A stretch of DNA of 55,431 bases from Mobilibacterium timonense (GTDB lineage: Bacteria > Bacillota > Clostridia > Peptostreptococcales > Anaerovoracaceae): assembly GCF_900155555.1 (NCBI RefSeq), contig NZ_FUHN01000007.1, positions 616,651-672,081 of the forward strand, read 5' to 3'. The stretch's first letter is position 1, and the number at the start of each line of letters is the position of its first letter. The translations under genes were made by a program, and so were the position numbers. The notes under the pieces are model-generated. The model saw nothing but the letters and a program-made list of their open reading frames with translations, was not told the DNA's origin and ran no database searches. Positions 37,764 to 46,287 of the stretch are shown one piece after another.

Positions 37764-37791
37764 GATATTCACCTCGTATCAACTTGAAAAA

Positions 37792-37888
37792 TGGCGGGAG
37801 TATGTGGGAATCGAACCCACCCGAGAAGGTCTTAGCTCCTCATGACGGTTTTGAAGACCGCAAGGCACACCAGCACCTATCTACCCCC
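37792..37888 (-). tRNA. selC: tRNA-Sec (anticodon TCA)
   Basis: A 97-nt tRNA with CCA encoded. The anticodon loop reads CTTCAAA (anticodon TCA). Sec-specific features are visible: a 6-bp D stem (AGGTGC / GTGCCT) with a four-base loop, a long variable arm (GAGGAG / CTTCTC), a T arm with GTGGG-TTCGATT-CCCAC, and a long acceptor stem with discriminator G. It reads UGA in mRNAs such as selD. Confidence 0.95.
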
Positions 37889-37905
37889 AAAGTCATACGC
37901 CACGT

Positions 37906-37934
37906 ATTTTAACACATGGGCGGCTTTCCTTCAA
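37906..37934 (-). promoter_or_regulatory. Promoter of selC-selA-selB
   Basis: Minus strand: TTGAAG (complement 37929-37934), 17-bp spacer, TAAAAT (complement 37906-37911), about 18 bp before the tRNA. Confidence 0.75.
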
Positions 37935-38010
37935 GGAGGATATTACAGAATCCCGGCGGCCGGAGCATCACTTGCTGCGTCCTGGTTTTTGTCCACTTCG
38001 GGCGGCGAAT

Positions 38011-38039
38011 TGACTTTGAACCTGCCGTGGAATAACATC
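38011..38039 (+). promoter_or_regulatory. Promoter of the desulfurase-like gene
   Basis: TTGACT at 38011-38016, 17-bp spacer, TAACAT at 38034-38039. It faces away from the selC promoter about 80 bp to the left. Confidence 0.65.
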
Positions 38040-38099
38040 TAACTGGCAGTTCGGGGGATCTTCCCCCATTTCAGAAGTGTGTATTTTCAGGAGAACCAG

Positions 38100-39260
38100 A
38101 TGATCTATCTCGATAACGGCGCCACATCATTTCCGAAGCCCGACGTGGTGGCAGATGCCGTGTATGATTATATAAAAAACGTTGGGACGAACATCAACAG
38201 GGGCGGATATCAGCAGGCCTACTCCGCGGCGGAGGTGGTTCTGGAGACCCGCCAGCTCATCGACAAGATGATGAACGGCTACGGAGCCAGAAACGCTATC
38301 TTCACACCGGGCAACACCTACTCCCTCAACTTTCTTATAAAGGGCCTTGCACGAAAGGGCGACCGCTTCCTCACATCCTCGATGGAGCACAACGCGGTCT
38401 ACAGGCCTCTGACCCAGCTGGTGGATCAGGGGATAGCCACCGTGGACTACATGCCGTGCAACAGAGACGGCGAGCTTGAACTGGACAAAGCTCTCGAGAT
38501 GATCACCCCGGACCTCAGGGCCGTGATCATGGTCCACGCATCTAACGTAAGCGGCACGCTGCTTCCGATCAGGGAGATAGGGCAGAAATGCCGCGAGGAA
38601 GGCGTCATCTTCATCGTCGATGCCGCCCAGACGGCTGGCAATACGCCGATCGACATGCAGGAGTGCTGCATCAGCGGTCTTTCCGTGCCAGCTCACAAAT
38701 CCATGCTCGGACCGCAAGGTCTTGGCGTCATGCTCATAGACCCCGCCATCGCAGGTGAGATCACTCCGCTCGTGGCCGGAGGCACCGGCAGCCACTCCGA
38801 CATGGCCGAGATGCCTGAGGAACTGCCGGACCGCTTCGAGAGCGGCACCCTCAACCTCCCCGGCATCTTCGGGCTCCACGCCTCCGCAGCATGGGTCATG
38901 GAGCATTTCGATGAGATACAGGAAAAGGAAAGGGCTTTGACGATCCGCCTCATGAACGGCCTTTCGGACATAAGCAACGTGCGCGTCACGGGTCCGGAAG
39001 ATCCGGACAGGCGGGTCTCCGTAGTCTCCATCGATTTCCTGGAGGGTGACAACGGGATCAACGCTTTCCGCCTGACTCAGGAATTCGATATCAGCACCAG
39101 GGTGGGTCTCCACTGCGCACCGCTGGCTCATAAGTCTCTCGGCACCTTCCCTGAGGGGACCGTGAGATTTTCCATAGGGCCGTTCAACACCGAAGACGAT
39201 ATCGACGCGGCGATCGCGGCGGTACACAGTCTGGCGGCAGACGATCACGAGTCCCTCTAA
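38100..39260 (+). CDS. Class V aminotransferase, cysteine desulfurase-like
   Basis: A 386-residue PLP enzyme of the NifS/SufS fold. It starts MIYLDNGATSFPKP, has VDAAQTAGNTPIDMQ (PLP ring Asp), the Schiff-base Lys in PAHKSMLGPQGLG and the catalytic Cys in GLHCAPLAHKSLGTFPEG. It best fits the TIGR01977 (EF2568-like) group that accompanies selD, so a role in mobilising selenium for SelD is inferred. CAGGAGAACCAG precedes the ATG at 38100; the ORF extends seven codons upstream but without a ribosome site. Confidence 0.88.
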   Translation: MIYLDNGATSFPKPDVVADAVYDYIKNVGTNINRGGYQQAYSAAEVVLETRQLIDKMMNGYGARNAIFTPGNTYSLNFLIKGLARKGDRFLTSSMEHNAVYRPLTQLVDQGIATVDYMPCNRDGELELDKALEMITPDLRAVIMVHASNVSGTLLPIREIGQKCREEGVIFIVDAAQTAGNTPIDMQECCISGLSVPAHKSMLGPQGLGVMLIDPAIAGEITPLVAGGTGSHSDMAEMPEELPDRFESGTLNLPGIFGLHASAAWVMEHFDEIQEKERALTIRLMNGLSDISNVRVTGPEDPDRRVSVVSIDFLEGDNGINAFRLTQEFDISTRVGLHCAPLAHKSLGTFPEGTVRFSIGPFNTEDDIDAAIAAVHSLAADDHESL

Positions 39261-39313
39261 GAGCTGTACTCCACAGAGTATTGATTTTTTCAATACGCAT
39301 ATTTATTTGCTCC

Positions 39314-39322
39314 TGCTATAAT
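39314..39322 (+). promoter_or_regulatory. Possible extended -10 promoter of selD
   Basis: TGCTATAAT (TGn plus a perfect -10) with no good -35. The dyad GTATTG / CAATAC (39279-39297) just before it could terminate upstream transcripts. Confidence 0.5.
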
Positions 39323-39408
39323 GTGCCGTAAAGATATTGATGAAACCTATCAGGTACAGTATGGCAGATGCCAGCATTTAAACAGAGTCCAGCATTAAGG
39401 AGACAGAA

Positions 39409-40500
39409 ATGGCCAATGATGAAATAAAGACCGGGTCCTGTTGTTCAGTCCCGATCCCGTATGAAGATATAAAACTCACACAGATGACCAGCGCCGGCGG
39501 ATGAGGAGCAAAGATAGGGCCGGGAGTCCTAAGCGATATTCTGAGGGGCCTTCCTAAGATAAAGGACCCCAACGTCATGGTCGGCTTTGACAGCAGCGAC
39601 GACGCCTGTGTTTACAAGGTGTCTGACGATGTAGCGCTGATCAACAGCATCGACTTCTTCCCTCCTATCGTAGACGATCCGTACGATTTCGGAAGGATCG
39701 CCGCCGCCAACTCTCTGAGCGACATCTACGCCATGGGAGGCACGCCGAAGCTTGCGATGAACCTGCTGACTTTTCCTGATTCCCTCCCGCTGAAGGCCGT
39801 CGAGGCCATCCTCCAGGGCGGTAACGACATGGTGAACGAGTGCGGCGCCATGGTGACCGGAGGTCACAGCATACAGGACAAGGAGCCTAAATACGGTCTG
39901 AGCGTCACCGGATTCGCAAGGCCGGAAGACATCTGGAGCAACAGCGCCGAGGAAGACGACTATCTAGTGATCTCCAAGAAGATCGGCACCGGGCTCCTCA
40001 CCGGGGGAGCCAAAGTTGACCTTCTCACACCTGAAGAATACAGAGAGGCTGTGGAGACCATGGCGTCTCTGAACAAATACGCATTCGAGGCGGCCGAAGG
40101 AGTAAAGGTCGACGGGTGCACAGACATCACAGGCTTCGGTCTTCTGGGCCACGGAGCCGAGATGGCGAAGGCCGGAAACGTGACTCTCGAGATCTATGCA
40201 GAGAGAGTCCCGATCTTCCCGAAGGCACTGGAACTGGCGTCCCAGGGGCTGCTCCCTGCCGGAGGACACAGCAACATGGATTACCTCAGGAACGACGTGA
40301 TAGACTACAGCGTGAACCTGTCCCAGGACATCATGGACTGCCTGTACGACCCGCAGACATCGGGCGGCCTTCTCTTTGCGGTAAAAGAAGACCAGCTTGA
40401 GAGGCTCCAGTACCAGCTCGGCGAGAAGGGCTGCGAGAATGCGGTGATCGGTCACTTCAAGGCAAAGAAGTCAAGATACATCGAGATCGTGAACAGATAG
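39409..40500 (+). CDS. selD: Selenide, water dikinase SelD (selenoprotein)
   Basis: Makes selenophosphate from selenide and ATP. The gene is read through an in-frame TGA at 39502-39504 (codon 32), which falls exactly at the active-site Cys/Sec in SAGG-U-GAKIGPGVLSDIL. The frame is open for 363 codons and the ATG has AAGGAGACAGAA upstream. Downstream motifs include INSIDFFPPIVDDPYDFGRI, NSLSDIYAMGG, TGGHSIQDKEPKYG and DPQTSGGLL. An annotation that starts at the ATG at 39577 would lose the N-terminal 56 residues and the active site. The presence of selA, selB and selC makes Sec insertion plausible. Confidence 0.96.
39502..39531 (+). promoter_or_regulatory. Candidate bacterial SECIS in selD
   Basis: Just after the UGA, TAGG (39515-39518) can pair with CCTA (39528-39531) around a loop that contains GGG. 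The 10-nt distance from the UGA is in the range of bacterial SECIS elements. The stem is short, so it is only a candidate. Confidence 0.55.
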
Positions 40501-40551
40501 ATCCCGGTTTACGCACGGTCGAGCGGCGGCCTGGCGGCAGCATCGGGGCAT

Positions 40552-40587
40552 AAAAAAAAGAGGGCGTCGACATGACGTCCTCTTTTT
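40552..40587. terminator. Bidirectional terminator between selD and the LysR gene
   Basis: AAAAGAGGGCGTC pairs with GACGTCCTCTTTTT around GACAT. A and T runs on opposite sides serve both convergent genes. Confidence 0.9.
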
Positions 40588-40634
40588 CAGTATCGTTTAT
40601 GATCTTCTGTCGCCGCGTGGGTCTCCGTTCCCGG

Positions 40635-41558
40635 CTATTTGTCAGAACCCTCTTCCAGATCCCTGAAGGCTTCGTCCTTGTTTTCACTGACGAAGTTGCT
40701 GAATGCCTCTGCAACGGGAGAGTGGGTTATCCCCTTCAGGCTGACCATGTAGAAATCCCTCTTTTCCTTGAATTCCTTGATAGGAAGAGTCTTTATCAGA
40801 TTGCTGTGCATCCTGTCCAGGGTGTACTGCGAAAGGACCGATACGCCCAGCCCCTGCTCCACAGACCTGATGATCGCATCAAGATCGTTGAACCGCGCCA
40901 CTACTTCGAAGGATCCCTTGTCGTACCCGAGCTTTGCAGCCGTGTCCTCGAAGGATGTGCGCGTGGCAGATCCGCTCTCTCTCCAGATGAACGGATATTT
41001 CACGGCATCGGCGATGGATATCTCGTTTCCCTGTATATCAAAGGATGCGGGGACCGCGAGGACCACCTTGTCCGAAAAGATCTTTGTATATTGCAGATTG
41101 GAGTTGTTTATCTTGTCTCCGACAAAGGCAAGTTCTCCTCGTCTGTCTATGAGGTTCTCTATGGCAGTGCGGCTGTCCGACATATCCACATAGAACCTGG
41201 TCTTGAGATGAAGGTCGTGGAACCTGCTGAGCATCTCCGGCAGAAACGTGAGTCCGGGGATCGTCGATGTCTGCAGCTCCAGGATGCCCTCCACCCTGTC
41301 CTCACTGTCGTTAAGGGCGTCGATCGCCAGCTCTCTCGTGTTGACCATCTCCACGGCAAAGCGGTAGAACTTCCTGCCCTGGGGAGTCATCTCCACGGTC
41401 CTCCCCCGCCTGTCCAGGAGCCTGGTTCCAAGTTCCTTCTCCAGAGTACTTATGTGCGTACTTATCGTAGGCTGCGTAAAGAACGTGGCATCCGCAGCCC
41501 TGCTGAAGCTCTTGTATCTGACGACGTTAACGAATGCCTCAATTTGCTTGAAATCCAT
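40635..41558 (-). CDS. LysR-family regulator, selenium-metabolism associated
   Basis: A 307-residue LysR protein. The N-terminal helix-turn-helix begins MDFKQIEAFVNVVRYKSFSR, with ADATFFTQPTISTHISTLEK as recognition part; a periplasmic-binding-like effector domain follows. The sequence matches the NCBIfam group of LysR regulators found beside selenium genes. Placement next to selD supports this. The ATG at 41558 follows TGGAGGGATAT; the upstream ATG at 41627 would add 23 residues of no family likeness. Effector and targets are unknown. Confidence 0.88.
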   Translation of the reverse strand: MDFKQIEAFVNVVRYKSFSRAADATFFTQPTISTHISTLEKELGTRLLDRRGRTVEMTPQGRKFYRFAVEMVNTRELAIDALNDSEDRVEGILELQTSTIPGLTFLPEMLSRFHDLHLKTRFYVDMSDSRTAIENLIDRRGELAFVGDKINNSNLQYTKIFSDKVVLAVPASFDIQGNEISIADAVKYPFIWRESGSATRTSFEDTAAKLGYDKGSFEVVARFNDLDAIIRSVEQGLGVSVLSQYTLDRMHSNLIKTLPIKEFKEKRDFYMVSLKGITHSPVAEAFSNFVSENKDEAFRDLEEGSDK

Positions 41559-41582
41559 ATATCCCTCCATAGACGCAATAGC

Positions 41583-41611
41583 ATTGTAAACAAGGAAAAA
41601 AACAAAGTCAA
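41583..41611 (-). promoter_or_regulatory. Promoter of the LysR gene
   Basis: Minus strand: TTGACT (complement 41606-41611), 17-bp spacer, TACAAT (complement 41583-41588). The palindrome CATTGCAATG lies at 41625-41634, just upstream, and AGACGCA repeats flank the promoter; both are suited to LysR autoregulation. Confidence 0.7.
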
Positions 41612-41713
41612 ATGACCTCAGACGCATTGCAATGTCTTTCCTTCAGCGTCTATAGATTTTTTCAATAGTTCCGGCAGCCCCTCTGAGCACGTGCATCCCC
41701 TATTTTGTCCGCC

Positions 41714-42151
41714 CTATTCTATCCCGAGAAGAGTCACTTTTTTTACTCCATCCGAGTTCTGGATGGCCTGGATCATGTCGTCCAGCTGTCCCATGCCGTT
41801 TATCAGGTCGATGGTTATCACCGCGTTGGCAAGCTCATGTATCGGCGGGTTCTGGTTGATGGTCCAGATGCTGTACGAATAGGAGGTTATCACCTGGATA
41901 ATGTGCAGGAGCACCCCCGGTTCGTGATCCATCATGAGAGAGATGATAGCCCTCTTCATCTGGGTCCCCGCATCCAGCTCCATCACATAATCCCTGTATT
42001 TGTAGTAGGTGCTCCGGGAGATGCCCACCTCCCTGGCAGCCTGACTGACATCCTTGCATCGGCCGCTCTCTATGAGCTTTCTTGCCTCCACTACCTTTTC
42101 GAAGTAACCGGGCAAAATCTTTTTGTCCACAACAAGATATTTACCGCTCAT
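41714..42151 (-). CDS. ACT domain protein (UPF0735 / PheB-like)
   Basis: 145 residues. The N-terminal half carries a helix-turn-helix-like stretch (CKDVSQAAREVGISRSTYYKYRDYV); the C-terminal half is an ACT domain (ISLMMDHEPGVLLHIIQVIT, then INQNPPIHELANAVITIDL) that normally binds an amino acid. It therefore looks like a ligand-sensing regulator. It begins 4 bp after thrC, so it may sense threonine or an aspartate-family amino acid, though that is inference. Confidence 0.88.
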   Translation of the reverse strand: MSGKYLVVDKKILPGYFEKVVEARKLIESGRCKDVSQAAREVGISRSTYYKYRDYVMELDAGTQMKRAIISLMMDHEPGVLLHIIQVITSYSYSIWTINQNPPIHELANAVITIDLINGMGQLDDMIQAIQNSDGVKKVTLLGIE

Positions 42152-42155
42152 CTTA

Positions 42156-43637
42156 TTATCTCCTGCAATTTTCGGCCGTCCTGATCACGTAGTCCTGCAT
42201 GTCTCCGGCGTCGATGACGTCCTTGTGCAGGATCTCCTTTGAAAACAGCGACAGCAGCGCATCAGGAGCAGCGACTCCGCTGTACTCCTGCAGGGCGTTC
42301 ATATTTTCTTCGTCTGTATCCCTCTCTGGCTGTCCGAGAGCCTCCAGCATGGATCTTGAGAACTTGTACGGGGAGGCTGTGGAGAGCACTACCCTCGCCT
42401 CATCCTGCTTGAGTTCTCCCGTCTGGAGGAGTTTTTCCATAGCCCCCCAGGCGACCGCGGTGTGAGGATCCATGAGATAGTGATCTCCCTGGAAGTTCTC
42501 ACGGATCACCTCTGCGCTCCTGGTGCTGTCCACCGACGCGGTGCCGAATATCCCCTGGATATTGAGGAGCTCTTCATCAGTTATCTGGTACTCGCCCTTC
42601 GTCTTCAGATCTTCCATGTACTGCGCGGTCTTCTGGCTGCCGCAGATGAAATACAGAAGCCTTTCCAGGTTGCTGGACACCAGTATGTCCATGGAAGGGG
42701 ACGTGGTCTTGTGGAATTCTCTCTTTTTGTTGTAGCGTCCCGTGGTGAGGAACTCCGTAAGAACATCGTTCTCGTTAGATGCGCACACAAGACGTCCCAC
42801 AGGCAGTCCCATGGTGCGGGCGAACCATCCGGCGAAAATGTCACCGAAATTTCCGGTCGGGACGATGAACGTCACCTCGTCACCTATGCGGATCCTCCTG
42901 CTGTCCACAAGGTCCTTGTAAGCGTGGAAATAATAGACGATCTGAGGGACAAGTCTTCCAATATTTATGGAGTTGGCGCTGGACAGGGACACCCCTGGCG
43001 CAGGCTGGTCGACCGAGCGGAAAATGTTCTTGACGCCTGTCTGGGCCGCGTCGAAGTTCCCTCTGATGGCGCAGGCCTTTACGTTCGGCGCGGACTGCGT
43101 CACCATCTGGAGCCTCTGGGACTGGGATATCCCGTCCTCAGGGTAGAACACCAGAGCGTCGGTGCCATCTACGTTGGAAAAGCCTGTGAGTGCCGAGCTC
43201 CCGGTATCCCCGCTGGTGGCTACGAGGATCAGGATGTGATCCTTGAAATCCTCGTGTTTCGCCGATGCGGTCATGAGGTTCGGCAAAGCCGACAGGGCCA
43301 CGTCCTTAAAAGCGCAGGTCGGGCCATGGAAAAGCTCCAGCACATAGGCATCTCCCACCTTCACCAGCGGCGCCACCTCGGGAACATCGAACTTGTTTTC
43401 ATAGCTCTTTTCCAGCACATCGCTGAGGGTCTTCTCTCCGAGGTCAGGGAAGAAAAGACTGAACACCACTTTTGCCTGCTCCCGGTAGCTCATGTTCATC
43501 ATGGCCTTCAGGTTCACCTTGAGGGAGTCCAGATCGTCGGGAACGAAGAGTCCACCGTCTGGGGCGAGGCCCTTAAGCACGGCCTGAGCCGGGGTGGCTT
43601 TTACATTTTCATTTCTCGTGCTCACATAATAATTCAT
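42156..43637 (-). CDS. thrC: Threonine synthase
   Basis: A 493-residue PLP enzyme that converts O-phosphohomoserine to threonine. It starts MNYYVSTRNENVKATPAQAV and has the PLP Lys in FHGPTCAFKDVALSALP, LVATSGDTGSSAL, and the phosphate-loop VPTGNFGDIFAGWFA. The long form is the one common in bacteria. The ATG at 43637 follows TAGGTGAAAATC. It is transcribed divergently from hom and co-transcribed with the ACT gene. No thrB (homoserine kinase) is in this window. Confidence 0.96.
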   Translation of the reverse strand: MNYYVSTRNENVKATPAQAVLKGLAPDGGLFVPDDLDSLKVNLKAMMNMSYREQAKVVFSLFFPDLGEKTLSDVLEKSYENKFDVPEVAPLVKVGDAYVLELFHGPTCAFKDVALSALPNLMTASAKHEDFKDHILILVATSGDTGSSALTGFSNVDGTDALVFYPEDGISQSQRLQMVTQSAPNVKACAIRGNFDAAQTGVKNIFRSVDQPAPGVSLSSANSINIGRLVPQIVYYFHAYKDLVDSRRIRIGDEVTFIVPTGNFGDIFAGWFARTMGLPVGRLVCASNENDVLTEFLTTGRYNKKREFHKTTSPSMDILVSSNLERLLYFICGSQKTAQYMEDLKTKGEYQITDEELLNIQGIFGTASVDSTRSAEVIRENFQGDHYLMDPHTAVAWGAMEKLLQTGELKQDEARVVLSTASPYKFSRSMLEALGQPERDTDEENMNALQEYSGVAAPDALLSLFSKEILHKDVIDAGDMQDYVIRTAENCRR

Positions 43638-43655
43638 GATTTTCACCTATTTTTC

Positions 43656-43726
43656 TTGAAAACTTTGTGGAGTCATGATACATTATTTCTGTTTTAAAGA
43701 CAAGTGTCTTTTGTCATGGACAAAAG
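43656..43726. promoter_or_regulatory. Divergent overlapping promoters and two dyads between thrC and hom
   Basis: Plus strand, for hom: TTGAAA (43656-43661), 17 bp, TACATT (43679-43684). Minus strand, for thrC: TTGTCT (complement 43698-43703), 17 bp, TATCAT (complement 43675-43680). The two -10 elements overlap. Two overlapping palindromes lie at AAAGACA-AG-TGTCTTT (43696-43711) and CTTTTGTC-ATG-GACAAAAG (43708-43726). The first covers the -35 of thrC and the start of the hom transcript, so a bound repressor would block both genes. Confidence 0.7.
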
Positions 43727-43761
43727 TCCATACAATCCATATTTATCAGGAGAGAGCATTT

Positions 43762-44937
43762 ATGAACATAGCAATACTGGGTCTCGGGACCGTGGGCACG
43801 GGAGCCTGTGAGGCTGCAGCCAGGTCCGAGGCCATAAAAGTACGATGGATCTTCGTCCGCCCCGGGAAAAAGGTAGCACTTGAATACCAGGACCTCATCA
43901 CCTCCGACATCGACGACATCATCAACGACCCTGAGGTGGATGTTGTCTGCGAATGCATGGGCGGAGAGACCCCGGCATATGAATACGTGATGGCGGCAAT
44001 GAAGCACGGAAAGCACGTGGTCACTCCCAATAAGGGGCTGGTGAGCGCCCACTACAGGGAACTGGTGGACTGCGCCAGAGAGAACGGCGTGGCTCTGAGG
44101 TTCACATCGTCCGCCGGCGGCGGGATCCCGTGGCTCTTCAACCTGCTGCGGACAAAGAGATGTGACACCATCACCCGGGTGTGGGGCATCCTGAACGGGA
44201 CCTGCAACTACATCCTGGACACCATGCACAGAGAGGGAAGCGATTTCGACCAGATCCTGAAGAGCGCTCAGGATCTCGGCTACGCGGAAAAGGATCCGAC
44301 CGCAGACATCGAGGGTATCGACACTCTCAGAAAGTGTGTTATCTCAGGTGATCTGGCCTTCGACGGAGACATCGATCCCGATTCCGTTCCCGCCTTTGGT
44401 ATCAGCACTATAACCGCAAAGGACATATCCTGGTTCAAGGCCAAGGGTTATGTTTGCCGCCTGATCATGAGTGCATCCCGCAGCGAAGACGGCGTTTCAG
44501 CCTACGTGGAGCCAACTCTCTTCAGGGCCGACAGCCTGGAGGCGGGCACGGGCGCGAATAACAACCTGGTCTCTCTGGAAGCCGAAGAACTGGGGATCCA
44601 GAGCTTCTACGGCCAGGGCGCCGGAAAGGCCCCGACGGGAAGCTCGGTCATCCAGGACGTGATCGACATCGCCACCGGCACCGAAATGCTCCCGGGTGGA
44701 TATTACCACCTGCCGGCCGGTAGCACTCCCGTGGACAACAGCACCTGCACCCACAGGTATTACATCCACATCAGCAACGACTGCCAGGGATTCCCTTTCC
44801 AGATCGTAGCTGAGCAGGAGGAGGACAAGGACGGGTTCTACCTCATCACGAAGCCTGTGCCGGTATCTCAGGCGCACAGCATAGCACAGGAATTCAGAAG
44901 CAACGGCAGTTTTTTCATGGCCGGGATACAGGAGTAG
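43762..44937 (+). CDS. hom: Homoserine dehydrogenase
   Basis: A 391-residue NAD(P)-dependent enzyme reducing aspartate semialdehyde to homoserine. Motifs are ILGLGTVGTGACEAAAR (nucleotide binding), VTPNKGLVSAHY, FTSSAGGGIPWLFNL and GILNGTCNYILDTM, with DLGYAEKDPTADIEGID following. The ATG at 43762 follows AGGAGAGAGCATTT and gives the usual start; upstream ORF extension is untranslated leader. The C-terminus extends past the catalytic core with an ACT-like region. lysC begins 3 bp after its stop. Confidence 0.96.
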   Translation: MNIAILGLGTVGTGACEAAARSEAIKVRWIFVRPGKKVALEYQDLITSDIDDIINDPEVDVVCECMGGETPAYEYVMAAMKHGKHVVTPNKGLVSAHYRELVDCARENGVALRFTSSAGGGIPWLFNLLRTKRCDTITRVWGILNGTCNYILDTMHREGSDFDQILKSAQDLGYAEKDPTADIEGIDTLRKCVISGDLAFDGDIDPDSVPAFGISTITAKDISWFKAKGYVCRLIMSASRSEDGVSAYVEPTLFRADSLEAGTGANNNLVSLEAEELGIQSFYGQGAGKAPTGSSVIQDVIDIATGTEMLPGGYYHLPAGSTPVDNSTCTHRYYIHISNDCQGFPFQIVAEQEEDKDGFYLITKPVPVSQAHSIAQEFRSNGSFFMAGIQE

Positions 44938-44940
44938 TAC

Positions 44941-46260
44941 ATGCTGAAGGTAGCAAAATTCGGGGGCTCGTCCCTCAGCAGCAGCGAGCAGTTTGAAAAA
45001 GTAAAGGGGATCATCGAAAGTGATCCCGCCCGCCGTGTCGTGGTAGTGTCCGCGCCGGGAAGGCAGAACAGCGAGGACAACAAGGTCACAGATCTCCTGT
45101 ACCTCTGTAACGCCCACTTGAAATACGACGTCTCCTATGACTCCATTTTCGAGATGATCGAAGAGAGGTTCATGGACATAAGGCGGGGCTGCGGTCTCCA
45201 GACCGACCTCGACGCGGAATTCGATCTCATACGCAGCAAGCTCCACAAGGGGATGTCGGTGGACTACCTCGTGTCCAGAGGCGAGTATCTGAACGGGAAG
45301 CTCATGGCCGAATACCTTGGCTTCCACTTCGTGGACGCAGCAGACGTAATGTTGTTCAAATACGATGGACACGTGGACTACGACCGCACAAATGCGGCCA
45401 TCGGCGAAGCCCTGGAAAGATACGGTTCCATCGTCATCCCGGGCTTTTACGGCTCTCTGCCGAACGGCGAGATAAGGACTTTTTCCAGAGGAGGCTCGGA
45501 CGTCACCGGGGCGATCGTCTCCGCAGCGCTTAACGCAGATGTTTACGAGAACTGGACAGACGTGAGCGGCATCCTCATGGTGGATCCGCACATTGTTGAA
45601 GACCCGAAGAGCATCAGCAAAGTCACGTACGACGAGCTGAGAGAACTTTCATACATGGGCGCTGCAGTCCTTCACGAGGACACGGTCTTCCCTGTCAGGA
45701 GGAAGAACATACCGGTGAACATCCGGAACACCAACGCCCCGGAAGACCCGGGGACCATCATCCGGGAAGCCTTCGACAAGGGAGATGAAGACAACAGCAC
45801 GCGGTTTATCACGGGCATAACGGGGAAAAAGGATTTTTCCACCTTCGATGTCTACTGCAACCACAACGAGTCCGTGATGAAAATAGTACAGGAGGCCCTC
45901 TCCCTCTGCGGCCGGTACGGCTTCCAGCCTGAACAGCTCATGAGCGGCATAGACAGTTTCTCTCTGGTCTTCCCTTCAGCCGAGCTGTCCAGGTCCAGAT
46001 ACGAGTTCGCCGGGGAGCTCAAGAATATCCCGGGAGTCGACGACATCAACATCCAGGACGGCATCAGCCTGATCGCGATAGTTGGAAGGCAGATGGCCTA
46101 CCGCTCAGGTATCTCTGGAAAGATCTTCCAGGCTCTGGGAGAAGAAAACATCAGCGTCAGCATGATCAAGCAGAGCGCCGATGAGATCAACATAATGGTG
46201 GGAGTCTACACCGATGACTTCAAGAAAGCCATCCGGACTCTATACGACAGCTTTGCATGA
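44941..46260 (+). CDS. lysC: Aspartate kinase
   Basis: A 439-residue enzyme that phosphorylates aspartate, the first step of the pathway. It begins MLKVAKFGGSSLSSSEQFEK with the KFGGSS nucleotide motif; GFYGSLPNGEIRTFSRGGSD and GAAVLHEDTVFPV follow. Two ACT domains at the C-terminus (near residues 305-439) indicate feedback control by an end product. The length and domain order are those of the class with a full catalytic domain and tandem ACT domains. Confidence 0.95.
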   Translation: MLKVAKFGGSSLSSSEQFEKVKGIIESDPARRVVVVSAPGRQNSEDNKVTDLLYLCNAHLKYDVSYDSIFEMIEERFMDIRRGCGLQTDLDAEFDLIRSKLHKGMSVDYLVSRGEYLNGKLMAEYLGFHFVDAADVMLFKYDGHVDYDRTNAAIGEALERYGSIVIPGFYGSLPNGEIRTFSRGGSDVTGAIVSAALNADVYENWTDVSGILMVDPHIVEDPKSISKVTYDELRELSYMGAAVLHEDTVFPVRRKNIPVNIRNTNAPEDPGTIIREAFDKGDEDNSTRFITGITGKKDFSTFDVYCNHNESVMKIVQEALSLCGRYGFQPEQLMSGIDSFSLVFPSAELSRSRYEFAGELKNIPGVDDINIQDGISLIAIVGRQMAYRSGISGKIFQALGEENISVSMIKQSADEINIMVGVYTDDFKKAIRTLYDSFA

Positions 46261-46287
46261 TCCACAAGTCTTATTCAGGAGGAAGCA

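Noticed and set aside
38127..39293. 388-codon minus-strand ORF opposite the desulfurase-like gene
   Set aside because: Antisense shadow in G+C-rich coding sequence; the plus-strand protein has complete PLP motifs.
39577..40500. selD starting at the ATG at 39577
   Set aside because: It has no good ribosome site and leaves out the active-site Sec; the upstream start with readthrough of UGA is better supported.
43638..43761. T-box or threonine leader peptide before hom or thrC
   Set aside because: No T-box core sequence, no terminator and no run of Thr codons in the short gap.
44497..45591. 364-codon minus-strand ORF across hom and lysC
   Set aside because: Antisense shadow across two well-supported genes; no ribosome site and no domain.
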